Positions 35,230-47,277 are shown, counted from the first letter of the stretch. The stretch: 64,000 nt of DNA from Alopecurus myosuroides (GCA_028641055.1 CM054062.1:16363639-16427638); one strand, 5' to 3'. Numbers and translations: made by a program. Notes: generated by a model not told the origin, from the sequence alone.

Positions 35230-36733
35230 ATGGGAAACTTTGGTTTTTGGGAGTTGGATGCACGAGTAGAGCTCATACTCGGTACAGGTGGAGGCTAGCA
35301 AAAGACTAGGAGTGACAAATCAAGAGACCGTAATAGCGACATAAACATCATTAATCAAAGCATAAGTGGTACAAGTTCAAAAACTAAATGATCATGGAGG
35401 CTATTCGTGACTGGTTTATAGTCATAAACATGGTGTGAGCATGTGCCAAGTCAACCAAATAAAACATTCAAAGGAGAACACCACAAATTTATGCTTCAAT
35501 ATGACAAGAACAACTCATGATTCATTCAATGGCACATTAAACACTCTCAGATATTTGAGGCTAATCATTCTACTAAATAACCACAAGGATTTAAAACTAA
35601 AATAACATCTAGCATGATATGAAAAATTCTAGCCACAGTCTATACAAGCTTCTATTTGCACCGTGAAAAAAATTCTACCTCAAGCAGCAGTTTCTTTCCC
35701 CAACAAGCATCATACAAAACATGCATTAACAAAAACTCTCTAAATGCTACAAAAAAAAGAGGACTCACATAACACTACTAAAACTAGCTTCTCTGAACAA
35801 GAGATGCAATGAAAACGAGAGCTAAACAGGAATTTTTGTAGCAACTACAAGAAAAACTAAGAATACTAGCATGGTAAGTATTCAAACGAAAAAGCGGAGC
35901 GTGTCTCTCTCCCAAACAAAGAATGCTAGGATACAACTATATTATTGCAGCAGGGAAAACAAAAGAAAAACAAACAGACGCTCCAAGTAAACTTCATATG
36001 ATGTGACCGAATAAAAATATAGTTTCACGAGAAGTGACCTGATAGATGTCTTGGGCATCCCCAAGCTTAGATGCTTGAGTCTTCTAAAAATATGCTTGGA
36101 TGAACCACGGGGGCCTCCCCAAGCTTTGACCTTGCACTCTTCTTGATCACATATATCACCTCTTCTCTTGACCTTTGAAAACTTCCTTCACACCACACTC
36201 AAACAGTAATTCGCATTAGAGGGTTAGTAAAAAAATTAAAAATCCATTGGTTCTGTATGGCACAAGTGCTATTGATAATTTTAAACATTAGCTACAGTCA
36301 CTGATGTTTCATGAAGCAAAGAAATCCACTTGACATCGCAAAACCAGAACAGTCTGTAAAGACGATTTTTTTTGAGACACTTACGTTGCTCAGATCGAAA
36401 AACTTAAAGAACAAAAAAGTTGCGGAATTAGCCTAGGAATAAGCAAAAATAATTTCAGATCATTCTAATGTTCCTGGATTTTATACGATTATTTACGGTG
36501 GACAGCAGAAATCTGTTCCTGCGCAGAAATCCGAAATCCAACTCCAACTCTCGTGAGAAACCTTACTTGGCACTACTAAAACATGAAAAGAAAGATACAA
36601 AGGAGTTTCTACAGAAGTATACAACCCCTTGACTCAAATAAAACAGAGAAAACAAATCAAAAATAAAACCATTGGTTATCTCCCAAGAAGTGATTTTCTT
36701 TAACGCCTTTTAGCTAGGCCCAGAAAAGTGGAA

Positions 36734-37366
36734 TCAAGTATTTTCAAATGGAGGGGTATTCAAATCAAGATTTCGCAATTCCTTAATAATGCATTGTATT
36801 TTATCTAAGTGAGTTTCAGAGGCTCCTCTCTTAGAACTTTTAGGCTTACTGTCTTCATCAAATAAATTCTTAGGAACAATCCAATCAAAATTCTTTTCTC
36901 GAGCTTCATGCAGTGCTATCAATTTAAAGGGGATTGGTATTTTATCCTCCTTTTCATAATTGGATTCAGTTTTTTCTAGAGCACCAACAATATCTACATA
37001 TGAACCAAGCATATTGAAACGATCAAAGACTTTTATAGCTTCTATAGCAACATCTCCAAATTCTTTAAGCATGGTTTCTAAGATAAAGTTCCTTTTTTCA
37101 ACATCTTCAATGTTATTTAGGTTGAGGAACATATGTTGTAATATGGGATGGATATTAACAAACCTAGATTCTAACATGTAAACTAAAGAAGTTGCAGCAG
37201 TCTCATAATTTGGGGCAAGTTCTACTATGGATTTTTCCTCAAAATTATCATGCTTACTAACATGATCAAAGAACTCTTTAATGGTGTCCTTTCCAAGTAT
37301 AGAACCACTTCCTACCGGCAAATCTTTCAGGGTAAACTTAGGGAACAACATGATGAAAAATAACAA
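36734..37366 (-). CDS. Element A: sole ORF, 210-residue protein of unknown function
   Basis: The ORF begins about 145 nt downstream of the primer site, in the gag position. From the second Met the product starts MLFPKFTLKDLPVGSGSILG. It has no CCHC knuckle, protease, RT or integrase motif. The centre looks alpha-helical with leucine-rich stretches (NFEEKSIVELAPNYETAATS, EKRNFILETMLKEFGDVAIE). The C-terminal 50 residues are charged and polar (DEDSKPKSSKRGASETHLDK). No stop or frameshift interrupts it, although A's LTRs are about 7% diverged, which hints at recent constraint or chance. It could be a diverged Gag-like RNA-binding protein or a family-specific protein; I do not recognise it. Confidence 0.6.
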   Translation of the reverse strand: MLFFIMLFPKFTLKDLPVGSGSILGKDTIKEFFDHVSKHDNFEEKSIVELAPNYETAATSLVYMLESRFVNIHPILQHMFLNLNNIEDVEKRNFILETMLKEFGDVAIEAIKVFDRFNMLGSYVDIVGALEKTESNYEKEDKIPIPFKLIALHEAREKNFDWIVPKNLFDEDSKPKSSKRGASETHLDKIQCIIKELRNLDLNTPPFENT

Positions 37367-37511
37367 TAAAGTAACAACTAGAATAAGAACTATTTTTTTG
37401 TGTGTTTTTGATAAAGAGAAGCAAACAAGACAAACTAAAATAAACTAAGCAAAACTAAAACAAAGCAAAGAGATTGGAATTGAGAGACTCCCCTTGAAGA
37501 AATTCTCTTCC

Positions 37512-37529
37512 TCCCCGGCAACGGCGCCA
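37512..37529 (-). other. Primer binding site of element A (tRNA-Asp)
   Basis: On the minus strand TGGCGCCGTTGCCGGGGA, 7 nt inside the 5' LTR, is complementary to the 3' end of plant tRNA-Asp over all 18 positions. Confidence 0.9.
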
Positions 37530-37536
37530 GAAAACT

Positions 37537-39093
37537 TGATGCAGGCCTTGACTGGAGGCTGACGTTGGAAAACCCCAAGAGAAAGGTTATGAAGAGTGCA
37601 GCAGCAAGTTTTCCCTCGGAAAAGAAACCAAGGTTGAATTGACCAGTAGGAGGACAAGCAATCTCTGAAGGTTGATGCAGCTGACGTGGCAGGGCGCACT
37701 ACCGGTTCAGCAGCAACGTGGAACCTACACAACACAATCAAATCACTTTGTCCCAACGTAGCAGTGAGGTTGTCAATCTCACCGGTTTTGCTGAACACAA
37801 AGAGGTTAAACGTATGGTGTGGAAAACAGTAGGAACAATATGAGAGCAGTATGAAAACAGTATGAAAGCAGTAGGAGGTCCACAGTTCACTAGTGGTGTC
37901 TCTCCGTGAAAGATAAATAACATGTGTGGTGCACAAATTATAGCTGGGCAATCGACAGAAATGAAGGCTGCACCATAGTGCATATGCAAGACATAGAGAT
38001 TACTATGTGATTCATGCGGGCATTATAACAAAATACATAGACCGTCATCCAACTTCATCTATGTCTAATAATCCACCCTCCAAATATCCTCCGAACAAAC
38101 ATTCGGTATTAAGTTGCTAGCAACAGATTATCGCCTTAAGCAAAGTGTGTAACGTAAACGATGTAAACTAGGTAAACACCGTTGTTTTATTCCTAATGGC
38201 AACAGCACATCCTCCATCCATCACGTTTCTGTCACTCGAGCACAGATGCAAAGGAGGCATGAACCAACTATCGAGCATAAATACTCCCTCTTGGAGTTAC
38301 TAGCATCTACTTGGCCAGAGCATCTACTAATAACACAGAGCATGCAAGATCATAAATAACATATGCATGAAGACAACATGATAGATTGATAATCAGAAGA
38401 CATAGCATTCAACATTCATCATATCCCAGCAAACACAACATGTAGCATTACATAAAGATGATCTTGAGCATGTTAGGCAGCTCACAAGATCTAAACATGA
38501 GGTACAAAGTGGAGAGAACAACCATCTAGCTACTGCTATGGACCCCTAGTCCAGGGATGAACTACTCACACATCACTTCGGAGGAGGGCATGGTGGTGTA
38601 GACCCCTCCAGTGATGAATTCCCCTCCCGGCAGGGTGCCAGGGAGAGTTCCAGAACCCTCCCTATCTCAGGATGACGATGATGGAGGCCTCGGGTGTTTT
38701 TGGGATGAAGCGTCTCAGGGGGATTAAATAGGCGAAAGGGCAAAGGCGGTGGAGGCCTGGGGGCCCCACACCACCTCCTGGCGTGGCCAAGGGGGGCGCC
38801 CTATGGTGTGGACCCGCTGAGGGCCCCCCCTCCGGGTCTCTTTGGGACTCCGTAGAACCTTCGGGAATTCTAAGACTTTCGGGCTTCAAATTTTCCAATT
38901 CCGAAAATATTTCCAGAACAACTTTTCTGAAACTAAAAATAGCAGAAATTAGGGAACTGGCTCTGTGGCATCTTGTCAATAGGTTAGTCCGTAAAATCGA
39001 TAAAAAAGACATAAAGTGTATAGCAAACATGTGGGAAACAATAAGAAAACAACATGGAACATCAGAAATTAAGTATACGTTTATAATGTATCA
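37537..39093 (-). repeat. 5' LTR of element A
   Basis: 1,557 bp. Compared with the 3' LTR it has a deletion of about 29 bp (near 37,876) and scattered changes, mainly transitions. It contains the hairpin (38,759-38,813) and a sense-strand TATTTAATCC box (about 38,721-38,732). Confidence 0.9.
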
Positions 39094-39098
39094 GTGAC

Positions 39099-40611
39099 AT
39101 GCTACCAACATAAACTTGATCATCTAAATAGTAAAAGCATATGTAAAGCTGAGATCATAGTACTTTAAACACAAGCATGGTTGATACAATTCTAACCGTG
39201 AAACTTAGCAATCACTTTGCATCATGAAAAGTAACACAAATAAAAGATCACGAATAATAATGCACTTGAAAGTTATATGTTTGTTTCGAGCGTATAGAAA
39301 ACATAGCAAAGTGATATTTTGCTTGTCCTTAAGAGTGGGGAAAAACATAAATGCCAGGACACCTTCAATGTTCAAGTGGATGACTAGAATAAATAATTTG
39401 AGAGCAAGTAATAACACATCATGAATAAATTAATAATAATCTTTGGGACCGATGCACATTAATCTCAGAATAGCAATATGCTCTCTTAATTGGCATAAAG
39501 TTAGATGATGGAGACTCAACATAAAAGTAAAAGAAAGGCCTTTCCTAGAGGGAAGCATGGATTAACTCATGAGCTAGAGATTTTTATTTTGTTAAATAGA
39601 GGTATTAAAAACATTTTTCTTAGAGAGGTGTATTCTTATGCCAACGAATGGTAATAGAGTTCTTGTCATATTCCATACTAAAAAAGTTGAGAGCGGTTCC
39701 GAATTATCTATATTAAGCATTTATGGCATGATCTTTATAGTATGACACTCCTCCCCACCTTGCTTTCGCAAACCATGGCTAACCGAATCCTCGGGTATCT
39801 GCCAATAATCTCATACCATGGAGGAGTGCCTATTTATCTATTTAGCTTTTTGATGTTATAACGATCTAACCAGCTCATTGCAAAATTAATGACGAGAAGA
39901 TGAAGCATGCAAGTCAGGGTACTTAAATATTATGGAAGACAACAAACCCAACTACTACTTCCTTGTGAGCTAAAACAAGAACACAAAACAAGTATAATTT
40001 TGAAGGTTTAAAGGTAGCACATGAGAAATTTACTTGGAGTGGCGGTTAAATACCACGTGTAGGCAGGCATGGTGGACACATTTGGCTAACTTTGGTTTTT
40101 TGGGAGTTGGATGCACGAGTAGAGCTCATACTCAGTACAGGTGGAGGCTAGCAAAAGACTGGGAGCGACAAATTAAGAGAGCAATAATGGCCATAATCAT
40201 GCATAGTGATAAAAACATTATTAATCAAAGCATAGATGGTATTACAAGTCAAAAACTTAATGATCATAGAGGCTATAAGTGACTTTTTTGTAGTCATAAA
40301 CATGGTGTAAGAATGCGCCAAGTCAACCAAATAAAGCATTCTAAGGATAACCCCACAAATTTATGCTTCAATGTGATAAAAACAACTCATGGTTCTTTCA
40401 ATGGAACATTAAGCACTCTCATCTATTTGAGACAAGTCATGCTACAATAATAACTACTAAGCATATAATTAAAATAACATCCAACATGACATGATAAAGT
40501 CTAGCCCTAGTTTACACAAGCTTCTTTCTGCACCGTTATAAGCACAAAAATTGTACTACTTTCCAACACCAATCATTTCAAACTAAACAAGATATAGCAA
40601 TGAAACAAGAA
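39099..40611 (-). mobile_element. Element B: internal region, right segment
   Basis: Resumes the B interior after the GTGAC duplication. It matches the A interior on both sides of D: 39,099-39,560 resembles 23,575-24,040, and 40,090-40,600 resembles 35,235-35,830. No ORF of note is present. It ends at about 40,611, where element C starts, so B's ORF region and 5' LTR lie outside the window or are lost. Confidence 0.75.
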
Positions 40612-40616
40612 AGTAC

Positions 40617-42121
40617 TGATATTTCCATTTTGCATCACCGTTTTATATTGTTATTTTATGTTATTCATCGATATATTTCATGTTATGATGCATCCCTTAT
40701 GTTAGTATATCTTATTTTGCATGTTTCATAATTTTTGGAGAATAAACACCAGGACCAGAAATCTGCTGGAAAAAGCACCGTCAGGATACCCTATTTACGA
40801 AGACCAGAAGATGAGGGGGATACCGGAGATATCTTAGAAGTCCATATGAGGGAGACAGACACGAGGAGAGCCATAGGGGGGCCACCAGGGGCCCACACCA
40901 ACAGGTGGCGCCCCCCCTTGGTCGCGCCGCCACGTGGTGTGGCCACCCTGGCCCACCTCTGGTCGATATTTTTCGCGTACTTGACCCCTAGGGAACCCTA
41001 ATACTAAGACCATCATCAAAGAATTATTCCGCCGCCTTGGGGCGGAAAACATCCAAGAGAGAAAAGCTCTCTGGAAGGGAGAAATCTGTCAGGTAAATTC
41101 CTCTCCGGAGAGGAGAAATCACCCCCATCGTCACCGTCATTGCTCCGGGCATCATCAAGATCGTCATTGTCATCATCATCACCACCAGCACCATCACCCC
41201 CATCATCCACCATCATCCCGTTGTAACAATTAGGGGCCTCTATCGTTGTTTTACATTAGATCTCTCTCCCAGTGTGGATTACTTGTTAGTAGTTGATGCT
41301 TGTGAGATTTATCGGTGTTAGCACTTTATGACCAGATTGTTATTATCCATTATATCACCTCTGATTATGATCCATATGATGTCTTGTGAGTAGTTCGTTT
41401 AGTTCTTGAGGACATGGGAGAAGTCATGATGTTAGTACTGAAGTTATGTTGAAGTAATATCTCGTGGGTCGGTATTTAAGTTGTGGTGCTATTCTTCTAG
41501 TGGTGTCATGTGAACATCGACTACATGATACTTCACCTTTATGGGCCCAGGAGGATGCATTGTGTATTTGGATACTAATTGTGGGGTTGCCGGAGTGACA
41601 GAAACCTAAACCCCCGTTAGGAAACCAATGCACGAGGGAGTGTAGAATCCTAGAGTTTTAAGGCCGTGGTTAGATTTTTCTTAATTACTTTCTTATATTT
41701 GCGGATTCTTACGAGGGGTATAATCACAAGTATGTATTAGTCCTAGTTGGGCAGTGCATTAGCATAGGTTCACCCACACAACACTTCACGAACCAATGGA
41801 TATTAATCAACCGTAACGAAGCGAAAGCACTTGACGAAATTCCCATGTGTCCTCGAGAACATTTGGTAGTCATAGTAATACAACCGGGTTGACATTTGCT
41901 CTTAAAAGGATTGGGCCACTCGCTGCAATATTATTTACTGCACTTTATTTACTCGCACTTTATTTATCTGCTATATCAAAAACCTCCAAAAACCTGTTTG
42001 CTAGTGTTTACAGTGAATTCTCTATCCAACCTGCTTGTCAACACCTTCTGCTCCTCGTTGGGTTAGACACTCTTATTTATCGAAAGTACTACGATGCACC
42101 CCCTATACTTGTGGGTCATCA
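40617..42121 (+). repeat. 5' LTR of element C
   Basis: 1,505 bp, TGATATTTCC...GGGTCATCA. It contains the GC-rich hairpin at about 40,875-40,953, followed by A/T-rich sequence (GATATTTTTCGCG near 40,965) where the promoter is expected. A (CAT/CAC)n tract lies near 41,140-41,215. Confidence 0.8.
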
Positions 42122-42132
42122 AGACTATTTTC

Positions 42133-42150
42133 TGTCGCCGTTGCAGGGGA
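42133..42150 (+). other. Primer binding site of element C (tRNA-Asp, degenerate)
   Basis: TGTCGCCGTTGCAGGGGA matches the tRNA-Asp complement at 16 of 18 positions, 11 nt after the LTR end. Both mismatches are G/T or C/A changes. Confidence 0.75.
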
Positions 42151-42236
42151 GTGAAGAGCTATTGGTATGTGGAATTGGTAAGAGAAACTTTTACTGTGAG
42201 TGGTATTTTTATTTTTGTCCGCTGTTTTATTTCATT

Positions 42237-43274
42237 ATGGAGAATACTTTTGGTTCACTGTTTAGGGGTACTTCTACCATTTCTACTAGGGTAGTTGGTA
42301 ACCCGTCATATTCTGAATTAGATCCTTATAAAATAACTATGAAAATTGTTGGACGTGTTATGGATAACTGCTATTACGGTGATGGAACGGTCCATCCCGG
42401 TGATCATGTGCTCTTTATACATGAATTATGCAAGTTATTCAGGTGTGCAGGTGTTACAATGGATCAAGTTAAAATGAAGTTATTTTCTTTATCGCTGAAA
42501 GGAAGAGCCGCTGAATGGTTCAAATTAGTGAAGAATGGTGAATCTATTGGATGGGAGGAAATTGTTCCTCTGTTTTATTCTAAATTCTATCCTCCTAGTG
42601 AGATTCATAAAGACCGAAATCAAATCTATAATTTCTGGCCTCATGATGGAGAGAGTATTGCCCAAGCATGGGGGAGAATGAAGTTACTAATTCTTAAATG
42701 CCCCGTTCATGACCTCCTGAGAAATATTGTTATTAATAATTGTTTTGCAAGGATTTCTCTTCATGATAAGGATTTATTGGATGATTCTTGTTCTGGATCA
42801 TTCACACGTATGAAGGAAGAAGCTAAATGGGATCTTCTTGATCATATTCAAGAAAACACTGAAGGATGGGAGAATGACAAAGGTAGAAAGTCAGGTATAA
42901 ATTATGATTATGAATGCATTAAATCTTTTATGGGAACCAATGATTTCTATGATATCAGTGCTGTTTGTGGTCTTGATTCTCAAATTTTTGCAAACTGTCA
43001 TAAAGCTTTTGCCTCTTATCTTGATATTCCTAAAAAGAATTATCACAAGTACCATGCACCTTATAAAGATATTGTTCCTGCTAGTAATATAGAAGTGCAT
43101 GTTGTTAACCCTGCTGTTCCTGAGCCTTATGTTGAAAAAATGCCTTTCCCTGCTAAAGTTAAAGAACACTCTATGGTGGCTATTGTGATTAATAAGAGTA
43201 ATAAGAAATCTAGTGAACCTGATGAACAAATAACTGTTGAACCTGCTGTAGCAATAGTAAAAGATCTTGTTTGA
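42237..43274 (+). pseudogene. Element C gag
   Basis: From MENTFGSLFRG, 345 codons to an in-frame TGA (43,272-43,274); protease continues in the same frame. The retrotransposon capsid region lies at about residues 75-190 (KGRAAEWFKLV, WEEIVPLFYSKFYPPSEIHK, ESIAQAWGRMKLLILKCP). No CCHC knuckle is present, and the tail is Pro/Val/Lys-rich. The start is the first Met after the primer site in this frame with family-like sequence. It would form the particle shell that packages element RNA, possibly also for the gag-less relatives A and B (inference). Confidence 0.8.
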
Positions 43275-44126
43275 GGAAATGTGGAGGATGAACACATTGT
43301 CTTCTGTGAGGATGCTTCGAATATTGTTTCTCATCCTCATAGGCCTAAGAAAAATAGTGTTCCTGTGCTTTCTGTTAAGATTGATGATCATTGCTATTAT
43401 GGTTTGTGTGATATTGGTGATAGTTCTATTACTATACCTTATGAGCTTTATAGAGAAATTATGCATGAAATTGGTTCTTGTGAGCTTGAATATATTGATG
43501 TGGTCATTCAGCTTGATAATAGAGAAACTATTTTTCCGATTGGTATTGTTAGAGATGTGGAAGTATTGTGTGGTAAGACTAAATATCCCACTGATTTTTT
43601 AGTACTTCGTAAGGCTGCTAGTAAGACTTGTCCTATTATTTTTGGTAGACCTTTCTTGAACACTTGTGGTGCTATTATAGATTGTAAAAGAGAGAAGATT
43701 TTGACTAAATTTGATGGAAAATCTTATGAGTTCAATTTCTCCAAATTTTCTAGAGCACCTTACGAATCTAAATTGCCTGATGAGAATTTTAAAGTTAAAC
43801 AACTTGCTTCTATTGCTCTTTCTCCTAACAATGCTTTGCAGCAATATATGGAGGACCACGAGAGTGATGTCTTTATGGAAGAGAGAAATGAGATTGGCGA
43901 TATTCTTCTTCGTCAACCTGTGATACTAAAACAAAATTTACTTGTGGAAGACTTGGGTACCACATTACCACCCAAGGAGGATCCTATTTTTGATTTAAAA
44001 CCTCTGCCTGATGATCTTAAATATGCTTATCTTGATGATAAGAAAATATATCCTATTATTATTAGTGCTAAACTTTCAGGTGAAGAAGAGGAAAGATTAT
44101 TGGGAATTCGGAAGAAACACCGCTGA
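43275..44126 (+). pseudogene. Element C protease region
   Basis: Same frame as gag. Retropepsin-like: VPVLSVKIDDHCYYGLCDIG followed by DSSITIPYELY, then FLVLRKAASKTCPIIFGRPF. The catalytic loop reads C-D-I-G-D-S-S, so the Asp is present but the position after Gly is unusual (often Ala). The segment ends in an in-frame TGA at 44,124-44,126, after which RT-proximal sequence continues in frame. Confidence 0.8.
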
Positions 44127-45101
44127 GCTATTGGATATACTCTTGATGATTTGAAGGGAATTTGTCCTACTATATGTCAGCATGCTATTAATGTTGAACC
44201 TGATGCAAAGCCAGTAGTTGAACATCAACGCCGTTTAATTCCTAAGATGAAGGAAGTGGTAAGAAATGAGGTATTAAAACTCCTTGATGCTGGTATTATT
44301 TTTCCTATTGCTGATAGTAGACGGGTGTGCCATGTGCATTGTGTACCTAAGAAGGGAGGAATGATTGTTGTGCCTAATGAAAACAATGAGCTCATTCCAC
44401 AAAGAGTAGTAGTTGGTTATAGAATGTGTATTGATTTTAGAAAGGTTAATAAAGTTACTAAGAAAGATCATTATCCTTTACCCTTTATTGATCAAATGCT
44501 AGAGAGGTTGTCTAAGAAAACTCATTTTTCCTTTCTTGATGGTTATTCTGGGTTTTCTCAAATTATTGTTAGGAAGAAAGATCAAGAGAAACCAACCTTT
44601 ACTTGTCCTTATGGTACTTATGCTTATAGACGTATGCCTTTTGGTTTGTGTAATGCTTCTGCTACTTTTCAAAGATGCATGTCTGCTATTTTTCATGGTT
44701 TTTGTGAAGAAATTCTGGACGTATTCATGGACGATTTCTCCGTCTATGGAACTTCTTTTGATAATTGTTTGCACAACCTTGATAAAGTTTTGCAGACATG
44801 TGAGGAAACTAATCTTGTTCTTAATTGGGAAAAATGCCTCTTTAGGGTGAATGAAGGAGTTGTTCTTGGACATAAAATTTCTGAAAGAGGTATTGAAGTT
44901 GACAGAGCTAAAGTGGAAGCCATAGAGAAAATGCCCTGTCCTAGGGATGTTAAAGGTATTTGTAGTGTTCTTGGTCATGCTGGTTTTTATAGGAGGTTTA
45001 TTAAATATTTCTCTAAAATATCAAAGCCTCTTACTAATCTTCTTCAAAAAGATGTACCATTTGTTTTTTATGATGATTGTAAGGAACTTTTGAGACTTTA
45101 A
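44127..45101 (+). pseudogene. Element C reverse transcriptase
   Basis: Continues the gag-protease frame after TGA. RT motifs: VGYRMCIDFRKVNKVTKKDH, FSFLDGYSGFSQI, MPFGLCNASATFQRCM, and the catalytic FMDDFSVYG box (YMDD variant), then the thumb (GHAGFYRRFIKYFSKISKPL). The frame is lost near 45,085-45,095 and the ORF ends at 45,101. An Athila-type feature is the short insertion (KKGGMIVVPNENNELIPQRV) before the first RT motif. Confidence 0.88.
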
Positions 45102-46432
45102 AGAATGCTTTAACTACTGCTCCTATTGTTCAACCACCTGATTGGAACATACCTTTTGAAATTATGTGTGATGCTAGTGATTTTGTTGTAGGTGTTGTTC
45201 CTGGACAGCGCGTAGATAAGAAGTTGAATATTATTCATTATGCTAGTAAGACTCTTGATGTTGCTCAAAAGAATTATGCTACTACTGAAAAAGAGATCTT
45301 AGCTGTAGTTTTTGCATGTGATAAGTTTAAGCCTTATATTGTTGACTCAAAGGTTACTATTCATACTGATCATGCTGCTATTAGATACCTTATGGAAAAG
45401 AAAGATGCTAAGCCTAGGCTTATTAGGTGGGTGTTGCTTTTACAAGAGTTTGATTTGCATATTGTGGATAGGAAGGGTGCTGAAAATCCTGTTGCTGATA
45501 ACTTGTCTAGATTGGAAAACATTACTTTTGATCCTATTCCTATTAATGATAGTTTTCCAAATGAACAGTTGGCTGCAATAAAGGTAAAATCCCAATATAG
45601 TCCATGGTATGCCGATTATGCTAACTTTATTGTTTCAAAGTATTTGCCTCCAACATTTACAGCTCAACAAAGAAGAAAATTCTTCTATGATTTGAGGCTT
45701 TATTTTTGGGATGAGCCACATTTATATAAAGGAGTAGATCGAATTATGAGAAGATGTGTACCAGATCATGAAAAACGTGAAATATTAAAGAAGTGCCATA
45801 GTAGTGCTTATGGAGGACATCACGCTGGAGATAGAACCACACAAAAGGTTCTACAATCAGGTTTCTATTGGCCTACTCTCTTTAAATACGCACGTAAGTT
45901 TATTTTATCTTGTGATGAATGTCAAAGAGTAGGAAATATTTCTAGACTAAATGAAATGCCTATGAGTTATTCTCTTGTTATTGACCCTTTTGATTGTTGG
46001 GGATTTGACTTTATGGGTATTTTTCCTCCTTCGAATGGTTATACTCACATTCTTGTTGCTGTTGATAATGTTACTAAGTGGGTAGAAGCTATACCTACTA
46101 AAAGTGCTGAATGTGAGACCTCTTTGAAAATGCTTAAAGATGTTATTTTCCCTAGGTTTGGTGTGCCTAGATATCTTATGACTCATGGAGGTTCTCATTT
46201 TATTCATGGTGGTTTTAGAAAAACCCTTGCTAAATATGATGTTAATCATAGAATTGCCTCAACTTATCATCCTCAAACCAGTGGGCAAGTAGAATTATCA
46301 ACTAGAGAAATTAAAACTATCTTGCAAAAGACTGTTAATAAATCTAGGAAGAATTGGTCTGATAAGTTGAATGATTCTTTATGGGCTTATAGAACTGCTT
46401 ATAAAAAATCCTATGGGTATGTCTCCCTATAA
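45095..46432 (+). pseudogene. Element C RNase H and integrase
   Basis: A different frame from RT. RNase [17 protein letters not shown], then [31 protein letters not shown], with Asp/Glu residues present. Integrase: HHCC zinc finger ([14 protein letters not shown] ... SCDECQRVG) and catalytic core. The first core Asp is in FDFMGIF and the Glu in [11 protein letters not shown]. The second catalytic Asp is replaced: the motif reads [12 protein letters not shown], with His where Asp is expected, so integration activity should be lost. A further frameshift near 46,400-46,410 separates the C-terminal domain. Confidence 0.88.
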
Positions 46433-46940
46433 AATGGTTTATGGAAAAGCTTGTCACTTGCCTTTAGAATTAGAACACAAAGCTTATTGGGCAGTGAAAG
46501 AATTAAATAAAGATTTTAAACTTGCTGGTAAGAAAAGAATGCTTGATTTGAATCATTTAGATGAATGGAGATGTGAAGCTTATGAAAATTCAAGGCTCTT
46601 TAAAGAGAAAGTTAAACAATGGCATGCTAAAAGAATCCTTAAAAGAGAGTTTCATGTTGGTGAGAAAGTTCTATTGTATCGGTCTCGTCTCAGATTTTTT
46701 GCAGGAAAATTACTCTCAAGATGGGAAGGACCTTATATTGTTGAACAAATGTATCCTTCGGGTGCAATCAAAATTGCTTCCCTCAAAGATAACACTACAC
46801 AAGTGGTAAATGGGCAAATAATCAAACATTATATTTATGGGGATTCCTATGATGAAGATGTTGACATTATTCAAGTAATGACTCCGGAGAAGTTCATTAG
46901 AGGGAAGATTCCAGAATCCGCGGAGTCTGTTTTGGAATAG
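46405..46940 (+). pseudogene. Element C integrase C-terminal domain
   Basis: A third frame carries the end of integrase: [40 protein letters not shown], and the GPF/Y-like WEGPYIVEQMYPSGAIKI. The domain ends with an acidic tail and a TAG at 46,940. There is no chromodomain, in agreement with an Athila and not a chromovirus assignment. Confidence 0.8.
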
Positions 46941-47049
46941 GTAATAGTTCTGTTAAGAAAAAGTTCGCGATTTACCTTCCAAGTTATAAATTATTAGTTT
47001 TGGAAAATATAAAAAATACCGAGCTCAAGAGGAGTTGGAGAAGGTGCCC

Positions 47050-47183
47050 GAAGGCACCACACGATGTGGGGGCGCGAGCCCACCCTTGGCCCCACCACCC
47101 TATGGTGTGGGCGCCCCGGAGCCCCTCTCTGACTCGTTTTTGACCTGGACTTTCCTTTCGTTACGAATATTTTTGCTATATAA
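47050..47183 (+). promoter_or_regulatory. Element C: internal hairpin and TATA box before the third ORF
   Basis: A GC-rich segment with complementary arms (GGCACCACACGATGTGGG near 47,053 and CCCTATGGTGTGGGCGCC near 47,098) resembles the hairpin of the LTRs in this window. A strong TATATAA lies at 47,177-47,183, about 95 bp before the third ORF's ATG. A splice-acceptor-like TTTCTGCCAG ends at 47,251. Either an internal promoter or splicing could produce the third ORF's mRNA; this is inference. Confidence 0.45.
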
Positions 47184-47277
47184 CCCCCCGGACCCCCGAG
47201 GTACGTATATCATTTTCTCGTCGTGTTTCTGTTTCGAGCTGTTTCTGCCAGGATCTGTTTTCAGTTTAAGAAGCATC

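Larger units (their letters stand above)
21906..39093 (-). mobile_element. Element A: complete non-autonomous Athila-like retrotransposon, split by D
   Basis: LTRs at 21,906-23,507 (3') and 37,537-39,093 (5') bound a minus-strand element. The 5-bp duplication GTGAC is perfect at 21,901-21,905 and 39,094-39,098. A tRNA-Asp primer site follows the 5' LTR. Subtracting D and its duplication leaves about 6.5 kb with a 3.4-kb interior that encodes only one 210-residue ORF and no gag, RT or integrase. It therefore depends on proteins supplied in trans. Its 3' interior shares sequence with the autonomous element C at about 48,600-49,000, pointing to an Athila-type helper. The two LTRs differ at roughly 7% of sites in the parts I compared, mostly transitions, so it is much older than D. 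Confidence 0.92.
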
